A stretch of DNA of 64,000 nucleotides. It comes from DAOTXS01 sp034433515 (GTDB lineage Bacteria; Chloroflexota; Anaerolineae; UBA4142). The translations under genes were made by a program, and so were the position numbers. The notes under the pieces are model-generated. The model made no database searches and had not been told where the DNA came from. It was given only the letters and a program-made list of their open reading frames with translations. Shown here piece by piece: positions 33,161 through 41,291 of the stretch. Position 1 is the stretch's first letter; each line of letters begins with the position of its first letter. The stretch spans positions 65,670-129,669 of the forward strand of contig DAOUAL010000102.1 of NCBI GenBank assembly GCA_034433515.1, given 5' to 3'.

Positions 33161-34147
33161 TTATACCCGTACTTTCTCTTGCGCCTCGATCATTTTATCC
33201 ATCAGCGCATCCAATCTCTTGTCCACCACCTGCCGCGCCGGGTCGGCATCAAACCACGCCATAATTTCGCGCGCGCCATGCGAAAATGGAATCGTTGCCA
33301 CAAAACCCGGCACCACACGTTTGATCTTGCTGTTATCGAAAATCATACTGTGTGCCTTGTCGCCCAGCAAACCATCCCCCCATGTTTTATCGTACGTCGC
33401 GATCACGTCGGAAGGGATGTGAACGATGTGCGCTTGTGTGCCCGCCGCCTGCGCGATGATTTCGTAAATCTGATTCCACGTTAGCCATTCGTCGGACGTG
33501 ATGTGGAATGCATCACCGATAGCGTGGGAGTTACCCAGCAAGCCAATGAATCCTTTGGCAAAATCGCGGTGATGCGTGAGCGTCCACAACGATGTGCCAT
33601 CGCCGTGCACGATCACTTTTTTACCTTGGCGCATTCGGTTCACGACGGTGTAACGCCCCGTGACCGGCAACATCGTTTGATCGTACGTGTGCGAGGGGCG
33701 CACGATGGTGGCGGGGAATTTTTTGTCGCGGTACGCTTGCATCAGCACGTGCTCACACGCAATCTTGGCACGCGAATAATCCCAGTACGGATTATCGAGC
33801 GGCGTGGATTCCGTGACCGGCAAACTGGCTGGGGGTGTTTGATAAACCGACGCTGAACTGATGAACACGTACTGCGCCGTGCGCCCGCGAAACAATTCCA
33901 GATCGGCTTGCACGTGATCGGGGGTGAATGCAATCCAATTGACCACTGCATCAAATTGATAGCCGGCTAATACGCGTTTCGTTTCCTCCATGTTGCGAAT
34001 GTCGCCGCGCAAAACATGCGCGCCGTGCGGCGCTGGGCGCACCGATTCGCCACGGTTGAGCAAATACAGTTCGATGCCGCGTTCGATTGCCAATTGCGAA
34101 CAAGCCGAACTGATGACGCCGGTTCCGCCGATAAATAAAACCTTCAT
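33161..34147 (-). CDS. NAD-dependent epimerase/dehydratase (extended SDR)
   Basis: 328 aa. Rossmann motif VLFIGGTGVISSACSQLAIE at the N-terminus, DIRNMEE acidic loop near residue 50, SSASVYQ near 97 and the catalytic Tyr-x3-Lys as YSRAK near 123. RPSHTYDQTMLP and DAFHITSDEWLTWNQIYEII are like those of the RNA-binding-type atypical SDRs (CSP41-like) and UDP-glucose epimerase relatives. The ATG at 34147 follows AGGAGG. The sugar substrate is unknown. Confidence 0.82.
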   Translation of the reverse strand: MKVLFIGGTGVISSACSQLAIERGIELYLLNRGESVRPAPHGAHVLRGDIRNMEETKRVLAGYQFDAVVNWIAFTPDHVQADLELFRGRTAQYVFISSASVYQTPPASLPVTESTPLDNPYWDYSRAKIACEHVLMQAYRDKKFPATIVRPSHTYDQTMLPVTGRYTVVNRMRQGKKVIVHGDGTSLWTLTHHRDFAKGFIGLLGNSHAIGDAFHITSDEWLTWNQIYEIIAQAAGTQAHIVHIPSDVIATYDKTWGDGLLGDKAHSMIFDNSKIKRVVPGFVATIPFSHGAREIMAWFDADPARQVVDKRLDALMDKMIEAQEKVRV

Positions 34148-34210
34148 ACAATCCTCCTGGTTTCTATGTTTTTGAGTTCTCGGTAGTAAAATCGCTCAAG
34201 TTCGGTCAAT

Positions 34211-34245
34211 GAAAAACGATTCCCGAACCATCGAGAATCGCTTTT
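34211..34245 (-). terminator. Terminator after the SNase-like gene
   Basis: On the minus strand an A-flanked stem (AAAAGCGATTC with GAATCGTTTTTC, one bulge) is followed by T5. It lies about 18 nt after the stop at 34263. Confidence 0.65.
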
Positions 34246-34262
34246 CTGTTGGCACGCCCAAA

Positions 34263-35168
34263 CTATTTTTGGCTGATCACCACAAAACGATCCGCTGCCA
34301 AGGTCATCCTTACTTTGCCGTCGCTGACGCGCACCAGATTGTCCAGATGCGTAAAGTGTTTGGTATCGAGAAGGAGAACCTGTTCCCGTTTCTTTTCGAG
34401 CCATTTCAGAAATTTGGCCAAGTTGCCATCGGTCTCTGCCAGATAATCGGTGAGGCGGCGAAAAAGTTTGGGAAAGATGACACCGTTCGCTTCCAAATCG
34501 GCTTGGGTCTTGACTTGGACGCCGGTCAGCGTTCGATCCTCCGCCCACACGCCCCGTTTGGCTTTGCGCGCTCGGCGTGCGGCAGCGGCAAGTGGATTAC
34601 GGAGTTCGGCAAACAGGGTATCGTAGAACAGCGGGTATGCATTGCCGCTCACGATGAGTTTATAGTTGACACTTTGTTTGAGTAATGCCGGGGTCAAATA
34701 AATTTCCGTGCCATCAGCCGCCGGTGGCTCGCCGGTAAACACAAACGAGACGGGGCGTCCGTTCACTTCGAGTGAGCGCGAAAGGATGAACCCAGGCGTT
34801 GCATCGTGCGGCACGGGTGGTTTGACTTTAAGGTTTTCGGGTGGAGTGTACGGGACCGGATTCAGACCCAATGCACCGGTCAGGAAATCGCGCGCGGCAT
34901 CGGCAAGTCTGCGGGGTTGATGAGAGACGGCGCCGCCTTTATCGGGTTTGTAGTGCTCTTCTAGCGCATCAATCCCTTCCATTCGCAACTGCACCGAGCT
35001 GATGTTGGAGAATTGCACCGGTTTGGTCAAGACGGTGAGGCGGTTGAGCAAGGAGGGTTTGTTCGGCTTGAAATGAATCGAGTCGCCGTCCGGCTCAAAG
35101 CCGATGGGTTTGCCGGTTTTGGTCTTGTTGACCAAGCGAAACGTTCCTTGGATAACGAGGAAGGGCAC
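34263..35168 (-). CDS. Staphylococcal nuclease (SNase)-like protein
   Basis: 301 aa. Micrococcal-nuclease motifs can be traced in order: DGDSIHF (first metal-binding Asp), VQLRMEGIDALEEHY (Arg, second Asp and the general-base Glu of the LRxxxxDxxE pattern), ADAARDFL, NGRPVSFVF (the second catalytic Arg of the YGR-type site), then YPLFYDTLFAELR and KAKRGVWAED. The catalytic set therefore seems complete, with a long insert between strands and a C-terminal extension of about 85 residues. No signal peptide is visible, so it should act inside the cell. The GTG start at 35168 follows AGGAG, 9 nt after the TIR gene stop. The two genes form one operon. Confidence 0.72.
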   Translation of the reverse strand: MPFLVIQGTFRLVNKTKTGKPIGFEPDGDSIHFKPNKPSLLNRLTVLTKPVQFSNISSVQLRMEGIDALEEHYKPDKGGAVSHQPRRLADAARDFLTGALGLNPVPYTPPENLKVKPPVPHDATPGFILSRSLEVNGRPVSFVFTGEPPAADGTEIYLTPALLKQSVNYKLIVSGNAYPLFYDTLFAELRNPLAAAARRARKAKRGVWAEDRTLTGVQVKTQADLEANGVIFPKLFRRLTDYLAETDGNLAKFLKWLEKKREQVLLLDTKHFTHLDNLVRVSDGKVRMTLAADRFVVISQK

Positions 35169-35177
35169 GTGACTCCT

Positions 35178-36809
35178 TTACGCGCTCAGCGTTTTCACCA
35201 ACTCGCTCAGCGCCGTTTGATACGCGGCTTCATTTTTCCAATTACTCATATCAATGACCACTCGATTTTTGCGTAGATCGGCTGCCCAGGGTTGGGGGGT
35301 CGTTGCCGCTGGCTTGTCCAACACAATGGGAAACAGAACGAGGACGTTTTGTTTGCGTTCGCGATCGAGCGCGGCTTCCACTTCGCTTTCGATCCAAGAA
35401 CTTTCGATGGAATTCTCCGAGAGGAGGAGCAGCAACTTGTTGTAGGCGCGAATCGCATCGTCTGTACGAATGCGAAACCGCTCGCTGGTCTTCAAGTCTT
35501 CCGGCGCCAGCCAACAACGAATCCCCTGTCGCTCCAAATCGGTTTGCAAGCGTTTGGCAAATCCCTGATCCTTGTTCGAATAACTGATGGCGCAAAATTC
35601 ACAGGCTTGTTCTTGCGTGGCGGACGATTTGACAAAAGCGATAAATTTTTCTGGCACGCCACAGCCACGCAAGAAACTTTCTGGGATGATGCCTTTGGAA
35701 AGGTAAATGGTATCCAAACCGATGTGAGAGGGTCCCAAGTGGGTTACGGCGTCTAACCCTTTGACGGAGCCAAAGTCAATCCCAATGAAAACCGTTTCCC
35801 ACAGGCGCGCTTGAGTCAGGTTCGCCTCGCCAAGATCCACCCCAATCAGTTTAGCCCGCGTGAGATTCGCGCTGTTCAGATTGGCGCCGCGCAAGTTCGC
35901 GCCGCTCAGATCGGCACCGCTCAAGTTGGCTTCATTGAGGATGGCGCCGGCAAGATTGGCGCCGCGCAAGTCGGCGCCGTTGAGGTCGGCGCCGGTTAGA
36001 TCGGCTTCGCTCAAATCCACCCGGCTCAAGCAGGCCTTTTCTAAATTCGTGCGATTGAGATTGGCTTTTGGCATTCTTGCTAGACTGAGATCGGTTTGGC
36101 TCAAGTCGGCGCCAGCGAGTTCGGCTTCGGTGAGATCGGCGCCGCTCAGGTCCACGCCAGCGATGTTTGCCTTGCTCAAATTCGCGCGTGTCAGATTTAC
36201 TCCGTCCAGATCGGCATCGCTCAAGTCCGCACCGCTCAACATGGCGCCGGTCAAATTGGCGCCGCTCAGGTCGGCTTCGCTCAACCAAACGTTATTCAAT
36301 TCGGCTTCGACCAAACTGGCTTCGATGAGGTCTGCGCCGGCGAGATTGGTTTTGTTGAGATTCGTTCCATTCAGGTTGGCTTCGCTCAAGTTGGCTCGTG
36401 TGAGCATTGCGCCGCCCAAATCCGAGTGGCTGAGATCGGCGCGAAAGAGATTGGCGCGGGTTAGATCGGCGCGGAATAGATTGGCGCCCGTGAGCCGCGC
36501 GCCGATGAGTTTCGTTTCGATGAGTTTGGCTTCGATCAAGATGGCACCCTTGATCATAATCCCGCTCAAATCCGCGCCGCTCAAATTCACGCCACTGAGA
36601 TTGGCTTCGCTCAGGTCGGCTTCGATTAAATCCGCACCACTCAAATCACCCTTGAAGAGGTTGGCTTTGGAGAGATTGGCACGAATCAGATTCAACCGAC
36701 TGAGATCGGCGCGAAAGAGATCGGGTAGCGCGTCGGGATTGCGTGCGCGCCAATCATTCCAGAATCGGACGCCTTTCCGAAGCAAGGACAAGTGTTTTGC
36801 GTCTGCCAT
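35178..36809 (-). CDS. Pentapeptide-repeat protein with C-terminal TIR domain
   Basis: 543 aa. An N-terminal helix (LSLLRKGVRFWNDWRARNPD) precedes about 60 pentapeptide repeats (A[D/N]LSG type) from about residue 30 to 345, which build a right-handed quadrilateral beta helix. After a linker, residues 404-543 form a TIR domain: FCAISYSNKDQGFAKRLQTD, GIRCWLAPEDLK and SSWIESEVEAAL. The Glu four residues after the Trp (Glu476) matches the catalytic Glu of NAD-cleaving TIR enzymes. The ATG at 36809 follows GGGGAG. The sequence suggests a stress- or phage-triggered NADase or a signal receptor; the trigger is unknown. The SNase-like gene follows. Confidence 0.88.
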   Translation of the reverse strand: MADAKHLSLLRKGVRFWNDWRARNPDALPDLFRADLSRLNLIRANLSKANLFKGDLSGADLIEADLSEANLSGVNLSGADLSGIMIKGAILIEAKLIETKLIGARLTGANLFRADLTRANLFRADLSHSDLGGAMLTRANLSEANLNGTNLNKTNLAGADLIEASLVEAELNNVWLSEADLSGANLTGAMLSGADLSDADLDGVNLTRANLSKANIAGVDLSGADLTEAELAGADLSQTDLSLARMPKANLNRTNLEKACLSRVDLSEADLTGADLNGADLRGANLAGAILNEANLSGADLSGANLRGANLNSANLTRAKLIGVDLGEANLTQARLWETVFIGIDFGSVKGLDAVTHLGPSHIGLDTIYLSKGIIPESFLRGCGVPEKFIAFVKSSATQEQACEFCAISYSNKDQGFAKRLQTDLERQGIRCWLAPEDLKTSERFRIRTDDAIRAYNKLLLLLSENSIESSWIESEVEAALDRERKQNVLVLFPIVLDKPAATTPQPWAADLRKNRVVIDMSNWKNEAAYQTALSELVKTLSA

Positions 36810-36829
36810 CGGCTCCCCTTTCTGCACCC

Positions 36830-36857
36830 AGTATATCGTCATTCGTATAAAAGTCAA
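36830..36857 (-). promoter_or_regulatory. Promoter of the TIR/SNase operon
   Basis: On the minus strand, TTGACT (36857-36852), 16 bp, TATACT (36835-36830). The -35 box overlaps the stem of the FTR1 terminator, so the promoter depends on sequence shared with that hairpin. Confidence 0.65.
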
Positions 36858-36881
36858 CGGCTCGCCCAAGCGAGCCGTTGA
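36854..36881 (-). terminator. Terminator of the FTR1 gene
   Basis: TCAACGGCTCG (36854-36864) pairs exactly with CGAGCCGTTGA (36871-36881), an 11-bp stem with a 6-nt loop, 1 nt after the FTR1 stop region; the minus-strand RNA continues with CTTTTAT. Confidence 0.8.
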
Positions 36882-36882
36882 T

Positions 36883-37716
36883 TCACTGCACGGGTGGGTT
36901 GGATTGTTGCAGACTCAAACGCTGCGTCCACCAGCGAATCGTTTGCACGACGATCAATAAATAGCCGAGGTAGGTTGCCACTTCGAGCATCGAAGGTTTG
37001 GCGTTGTAACCAACGAGCGCGCGCAAGATCGAACCGAGCACCGAATCGTTCGTGAGCAACCATTCGGTGTTCCACGCGCGATCCATCAAAATGGGGAGCC
37101 AACCGATTTCTTGAAATTCGTGAACGGCGTGCGTGATCAAGCCCGCTGCAAAGACAATAAGCAAAATGCTTGTAACATCGAAAAATAATTTTACGTTGAG
37201 ACGGACGGCGTACACGTACATCAACACACCGAGGATGATGGCAAGGGCGATACCCATCAATGCGCCCATCAGTGTGCCTTGGGTATCAGCGGCAAACGCA
37301 TTCGCGGCGAGGAATAAGGCGGTCTCGAGTCCTTCACGGAACACGGCAAAGAAGGCGAGTCCAAACAAGCCCCACTTTTCTCCACGCGTGATGGCGGTCT
37401 GCACGTTTCGCTCGAGGGTGCTTTTGAGAAAGCGACTTTGATAACGCATCCAGAAAATCATCCACGTCAACACCGCCACCGCGAGCAACATGGTGGTTCC
37501 TTCAAAGATTTGCTCAAACGGTTCTTCCAATTCCGCGCCAAGGGCACGCATGCCCACCGCGATGAGCGTGCTGAGCCCTGTGGCTATAATCACGCCTGCC
37601 CACACGATTGGGACGCGGTCGCGTCGTCCAATCTGTTGCAGATAACTCAGCACAATGCCGATCATGAGGGCAGCTTCCAGTCCTTCGCGGACGGTGATGA
37701 GCAGAGCCGATAGCAT
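36883..37716 (-). CDS. FTR1-family iron permease
   Basis: 277 aa, seven membrane helices. Two copies of the family motif REGLE are present: Arg10-Glu14 in TVREGLEAALMIG and again in FREGLETALF near residue 145, the iron-binding sites of FTR1/EfeU. GIVLSYLQQIGRRDRV follows the first. The ATG at 37716 follows GGAAAGG. FTR1 proteins import ferric iron. It is divergent from a DtxR/MntR-type regulator with a shared intergenic region, so metal-dependent control is likely. Confidence 0.9.
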   Translation of the reverse strand: MLSALLITVREGLEAALMIGIVLSYLQQIGRRDRVPIVWAGVIIATGLSTLIAVGMRALGAELEEPFEQIFEGTTMLLAVAVLTWMIFWMRYQSRFLKSTLERNVQTAITRGEKWGLFGLAFFAVFREGLETALFLAANAFAADTQGTLMGALMGIALAIILGVLMYVYAVRLNVKLFFDVTSILLIVFAAGLITHAVHEFQEIGWLPILMDRAWNTEWLLTNDSVLGSILRALVGYNAKPSMLEVATYLGYLLIVVQTIRWWTQRLSLQQSNPPVQ

Positions 37717-37777
37717 AGAAGCCTTTCCGCGCAACTTTACTCTTGCGCCGTTTAGAGTTATAATTTGTTTCAGCCGC

Positions 37778-37850
37778 ATGCTTTGATAAGTATAGGCAAA
37801 CTATTAATGTTAGTATAATATAACAAAATATATTTGTCAACTCAAAGCAT
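37778..37850 (-). promoter_or_regulatory. FTR1 promoter and paired inverted sites in the divergent region
   Basis: On the minus strand, TTGACA (37840-37835), a 17-bp spacer and TATACT (37817-37812), a near-consensus promoter. ATGCTTTGA at 37778-37786 and its reverse complement TCAAAGCAT at 37842-37850 flank it. These are candidate half-sites for the regulator encoded at 37882. The core is A+T-rich. Confidence 0.65.
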
Positions 37851-37881
37851 ATTAATCAATCGTTAAATGCGAGGAGGCATG

Positions 37882-38547
37882 ATGGCAACTCCAGCGGTCG
37901 AAGGATATTTAGAGATTATTTATATGATGGCGGCGGAGGGTCAACCGGTCATCGGGGCGCGGCTGGCAGAATCGTTGCGCGTTTCGCGGCCCACGGTTAC
38001 CGCAACGCTCAAACGCATGGTGCGCGATGGCTATATCAAACTGAACGAACATAAAGAAATCACCTTGACCGCCAAAGGGCAATCCATCGCCGAGTATCTC
38101 CAACGGCGGCATCGGATTGTGGAACGATGGTTGACCGATGAATTAGGATTGGATTGGGCAAAGTCGGATGCGGAAGCACATCGGTTGGAACATGCCATGT
38201 CGGACGAAGTGGCTGAACGGCTCAATCAATATCTTGGCTCGCCCGCCACGTGTCCGCATGGGAATCCGATTCCCGGCAATGTGCGGAATGTGGCGCCCGA
38301 TCCCAAAGTGTTTCCCTTGAGCAAAGCCAATGAAGGTGACCAAGTGATCGTGATACGCATCTCGGAATATGCCGAAAATGTGTCCGAATTGCTCGAATAT
38401 TTGGGCAAGCGAGGCATTATGCCCAACGCTACGTTGACCATTACGGAGGTGGCGCCGCTGGATGGACTGTTGACTTTTAAGGTGGGAAACAAAACGGTCT
38501 CGCTAAGCCGCCAAGTGGCGGGTTACGTTTGGGTGAAACGCGTATGA
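37882..38547 (+). CDS. Metal-dependent transcriptional regulator (DtxR/MntR family)
   Basis: 221 aa. The N-terminal winged helix (VEGYLEIIYMMAAEGQPVIG, then LAESLRVSRPTVTATLKRMV) is followed by the dimer and metal-binding domain (RHRIVERWLTDELGLDWAKS, EAHRLEHAMSDEVAERLNQY), with His, Glu and Cys ligand positions (CPHGNPIP). The C-terminal 80 residues form an SH3-like FeoA domain. The ATG at 37882 follows AGGAGG with short spacing. It likely represses FTR1 when iron or manganese is bound. Its stop overlaps the pyruvate kinase start (ATGA), so the two are co-translated. Confidence 0.88.
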   Translation: MATPAVEGYLEIIYMMAAEGQPVIGARLAESLRVSRPTVTATLKRMVRDGYIKLNEHKEITLTAKGQSIAEYLQRRHRIVERWLTDELGLDWAKSDAEAHRLEHAMSDEVAERLNQYLGSPATCPHGNPIPGNVRNVAPDPKVFPLSKANEGDQVIVIRISEYAENVSELLEYLGKRGIMPNATLTITEVAPLDGLLTFKVGNKTVSLSRQVAGYVWVKRV

Positions 38548-39974
38548 TCATGTCGCCCCGCACGCGGATTGTTTGCACCCTGGGTCCATCCTCGGATACC
38601 GATGAAATAGTTCGCGCGATGATTCGGGCGGGGATGGATGTGGCACGGCTCAATTTTTCGCACGGCGATCACAAGATGCATGCCACGCGCATTGAGCGTG
38701 TGCGCCGAATCGCGCGCGAAGAAAAGGCGAACGTGGCAATCCTTGCCGATTTGCAGGGGCCCAAGATTCGTGTGGGCGAAATCGAAAAGGGTGGGGTGCG
38801 CTTGATGCCAGGGGCAATGCTCACTCTGACACCGCGCGGGGTGTTGGGCACCGCCGAGTTGATTCATGTGAATTATCCCGGTTTAGCAGATGCGGTGTGC
38901 CCGGGCAATCGCATTTTGATGGACGATGGTTTGATCGAATTGCGCGTGGAGGCGATTCGCGGCGCCGAGGTGATTACGCGCGTGGTCAATGGCGGTGAAC
39001 TCAAATCGCGCAAAGGGGTCAACTTGCCGGGGGCGCCGCTCAAAATTTCTGCGCTGACCGACCAAGATCGCGCCGATGTTCTCTTTGCGCTTGAGCAAGA
39101 GGTAGATTTCATCGCGCTATCGTTTGTGCGCCGGGTGGACGATGTGATCGAATTAAAACAATTGATTGCGTCGCAAGGCGCGCTGGTGCCGGTAATCGCC
39201 AAAATCGAAAAGCCGGAAGCGGTGCAGGAAATTGATGCGATTATGCAGGCAAGTGATGCCTTGATGGTTGCGCGTGGTGATCTGGGAGTGGAATCACAGC
39301 CCGACCAAGTTCCGATTTTTCAAAAGACAATTATTCGCAAAGCCAATGCCGTGGGCAAGCCAGTCATCACCGCAACGCAAATGCTGGAATCTATGATTCA
39401 GAATCCACGTCCCACGCGTGCGGAAGCCAGCGATGTTGCCAACGCGATTCTGGATGGCACGGATGCCGTGATGTTGTCCGGCGAGACGGCGGTGGGCAAA
39501 TATCCGGTGCAAGCGGTCGAGATGATGGCGCGCATCGGTGAGACGGTGGAAGCCAGTTTGCAGTTTCAATCGTGCGCATTTAATCTGGGAGGAAACGTAA
39601 CGAGCACAACGGACGCGATTGGCAATGCGACGTGCGAGATTGCGCGGCAGTTGAACGCCAAGTTGATCATCACGGCAACCTCCAGTGGTTTTACGGCACG
39701 AATGATTTCACGGCATCGCCCTCTCACGCCGATTTTTGCGGTTACGTCGAGTGAGCGGACGAGACGACAATTGGCGTTAGTATGGGGTGTGCAGGCAACG
39801 CTGGTCTCGTCGGCGGCTCACATCGAAGATTTGGTCCAAGCGAGTTTGAACGAGGCGCGGCAGCAAGGGTTGGTGCAACCGGGCGATGTGGTGGTGGTTA
39901 CCGGCGGTGTCCCGTTGGGGATTGCCGGGCGCACGAATATGATTCAGGTGCGTGCGGTAGATGAAAAACTCTAG
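38544..39974 (+). CDS. pyk: Pyruvate kinase
   Basis: 476 aa. TRIVCTLGPSSDTDEIVRAM at the N-terminus, RLNFSHGDH with the substrate-binding Arg and Asn, VAILADLQGPKIRVG, the catalytic Lys region VIAKIEKPEAVQEID and MVARGDLGVE are all present, followed by KPVITATQMLESMI. The C-terminal domain (ARQLNAKLIITATSSGFTAR) completes it. It makes pyruvate and ATP from phosphoenolpyruvate. Start choice is ATG 38544 (overlap with regulator stop) or 38550. Coupling a glycolytic enzyme to a metal regulator is unusual. Confidence 0.96.
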   Translation: MIMSPRTRIVCTLGPSSDTDEIVRAMIRAGMDVARLNFSHGDHKMHATRIERVRRIAREEKANVAILADLQGPKIRVGEIEKGGVRLMPGAMLTLTPRGVLGTAELIHVNYPGLADAVCPGNRILMDDGLIELRVEAIRGAEVITRVVNGGELKSRKGVNLPGAPLKISALTDQDRADVLFALEQEVDFIALSFVRRVDDVIELKQLIASQGALVPVIAKIEKPEAVQEIDAIMQASDALMVARGDLGVESQPDQVPIFQKTIIRKANAVGKPVITATQMLESMIQNPRPTRAEASDVANAILDGTDAVMLSGETAVGKYPVQAVEMMARIGETVEASLQFQSCAFNLGGNVTSTTDAIGNATCEIARQLNAKLIITATSSGFTARMISRHRPLTPIFAVTSSERTRRQLALVWGVQATLVSSAAHIEDLVQASLNEARQQGLVQPGDVVVVTGGVPLGIAGRTNMIQVRAVDEKL

Positions 39975-39987
39975 CGAGGGGCAAACG

Positions 39988-40146
39988 ATGAAGACGCGCT
40001 ACAGACCCAATCCGCGTGATTTTCTAACCAACTTGAATGCGCCGCCCCCGTACCCGCGCAAGTTGTGGGTGATTGCGCGAAATCTATGGCGGCGGGTGAT
40101 CTTACGACAGAATTGTTGCGGACATCGCGGCGAGCCGGGGTGTTGA
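39988..40146 (+). CDS. Small basic protein with C-terminal Cys motif
   Basis: 52 aa starting MKTRYRPNPRDFLTNLNAPP, with a basic middle (RKLWVIARNLWRRVILRQNC) and ending CCGHRGEPGC. The spacing C-C-x-H...C and the ending are like small proteins I have seen in Chloroflexota, without known function. The ATG at 39988 is preceded by GCGAGGGGC. It lies 13 nt after pyk, so it probably shares its transcript. Confidence 0.6.
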   Translation: MKTRYRPNPRDFLTNLNAPPPYPRKLWVIARNLWRRVILRQNCCGHRGEPGC

Positions 40147-40182
40147 GAATCCGCGCCAGCGCGTCTCGGTGAGACGCGTTAG

Positions 40183-40223
40183 AAAATAATCGAGACGTTG
40201 CGTTTCAACGTCTCGATTATTTT
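40183..40223. terminator. Bidirectional terminator, 17-bp stem
   Basis: AAAATAATCGAGACGTT (40183-40199) pairs exactly with its complement at 40207-40223 around a 7-nt loop; both sides are A/T-rich, so it can end convergent transcripts of pyk and the zinc-ribbon gene. A second smaller hairpin, GCGTCTC/GAGACGC, lies at 40161-40177. Confidence 0.9.
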
Positions 40224-40687
40224 CAAACCGGGTTGGTAGCGGGCGGCGGCATCGTAGATGGTGCGCCGCAGTAGGGACAAATGTTCCAGCGCAAACTGGT
40301 AACGCGATGACAATTATCACAGCGCCGTTTGAGGCGCGTATGACAATTGGGGCAGAAGAGAAAATCGGTGTGCACTTTTTGTTGGCACGCCGGGCAAACC
40401 AATTTTTCTTCAATGTCTTGGAGTAAGGCTTCTTCGGCTAACTCGCGTTCATATTGTTCCGCTAGCGTCTCGCGAGGACGCAACAAAAGGTACAACAAAA
40501 TTCCCGGGATGTTAAAGAACACCACCATCAACACCGAGAGCAACTGGGTGAACAATTCGTGGGAGCGGGATTGGACATCGCGCCAGGTCCAGATGACCAA
40601 CCCAATCCACATGGCAATTAAGTACACGCCAAAGAACGCCCCCACCAGTTGTAAGAGGGTCATGATTCCGCTGAGATCAGAAGGCAT
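40223..40687 (-). CDS. Membrane protein with double zinc ribbon
   Basis: 154 aa. Two N-terminal membrane helices (LLQLVGAFFGVYLIAMWIGL and LLSVLMVVFFNIPGILLYLL) are followed by an acidic helix and four CxxC motifs (CPAC, CPNC, CDNC, CPYC), which make a double zinc ribbon as in DUF-type zinc-ribbon membrane proteins. Function unknown. The ATG at 40687 follows AAGGAG. Confidence 0.75.
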   Translation of the reverse strand: MPSDLSGIMTLLQLVGAFFGVYLIAMWIGLVIWTWRDVQSRSHELFTQLLSVLMVVFFNIPGILLYLLLRPRETLAEQYERELAEEALLQDIEEKLVCPACQQKVHTDFLFCPNCHTRLKRRCDNCHRVTSLRWNICPYCGAPSTMPPPATNPV

Positions 40688-40941
40688 TACGTAATCTCCT
40701 TGGCAAGATCGCGACCATTATAGCAGAAAACAAACAAATGACAAGGAACTGAGATCAGGGGAGTAATTCACTTTCGGGAGGAATTTGGCTCCCGAATACC
40801 ACCCGTTTAACGTCAAGTAGGCGTGACTAGTGCAACACCATGAAATAGGTGCATCCCAGACTGAGCAGGGCTGTTACAAGTCCCTTGACAGGCGGTTAAA
40901 ACCACTGCAATCGCCAGCGTTCACGCTCTTTCGATTTTGGT

Positions 40942-40966
40942 GATAGAGACAAGTCGGCGACTCGTC
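40942..40966. repeat. AAGTCGGCGACTCGTC-type palindrome, copy 1
   Basis: GATAGAGACAAGTCGGCGAC with CTCGTC matches the element at 46612-46637 (GGTAGAGACGAGTCGGCGAG). The core is self-complementary. Both copies are intergenic. Confidence 0.6.
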
Positions 40967-41038
40967 CGTACTCGCTTGGGGTCTTGGTGGCTGCGACTTT
41001 TGCAATTTTCCAAAATATCTGATAGAGGATGAACATCT

Positions 41039-41101
41039 GGTTTGTAGTAGGCGATTGATCGCCTGTTCAGACGACGCGATGAATCGCCGTAACTACAAAC
41101 C
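41039..41101. repeat. 63-bp palindromic element with GGTTTGTAGT ends
   Basis: GGTTTGTAGT (41039-41048) and ACTACAAACC (41092-41101) are perfect inverted ends; inner arms AGGCGATT and AATCGCC also pair. It looks like a miniature non-coding repeat that forms one long hairpin. Confidence 0.7.
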
Positions 41102-41202
41102 TAAATCGCGTAGGGTGCGCAAGCCACTATTAGATTATTTTGTTAAACTGCAACAGTCGCCCGATCCGACTTGGCAACAGCCCTGTCTTTGTCCGATGTC
41201 TG

Positions 41203-41231
41203 TTGTCTAGCCGGATGGGTTGTGGTATAAT
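41203..41231 (+). promoter_or_regulatory. Promoter of the bifunctional nuclease gene
   Basis: TTGTCT (41203-41208), a 17-bp spacer and TATAAT (41226-41231), giving an expected start near 41238 and a 54-nt leader. Confidence 0.8.
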
Positions 41232-41291
41232 ATGGGCAGCGAAGCGTTGAAGCAAACCGAGGCATCGCGTTTCTGGAACGGAGGTAATCAC

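Larger units (their letters stand above)
40688..41202. other. Repeat-rich intergenic region
   Basis: About 500 bp without a gene. It contains a hairpin TTCGGGAG/CTCCCGAA at 40773-40796, a palindromic GAGTCGGCGACTC-type element at 40942-40966 and a 63-bp palindrome at 41039-41101. Neither strand has a frame with a start signal or recognisable protein. The promoter of the nuclease gene begins at 41203. Confidence 0.7.

Noticed and set aside
35820..36720. Regular short repeats that might be taken for a CRISPR or tandem array
   Set aside because: The period is 15 bp and in frame with A[D/N]LxX codons of the pentapeptide protein; there are no spacers.
35860..36960. 366-aa plus-strand frame opposite the pentapeptide protein
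   Set aside because: It is a repetitive echo (LAPLRSA units) of the pentapeptide DNA on the other strand; no start signal.
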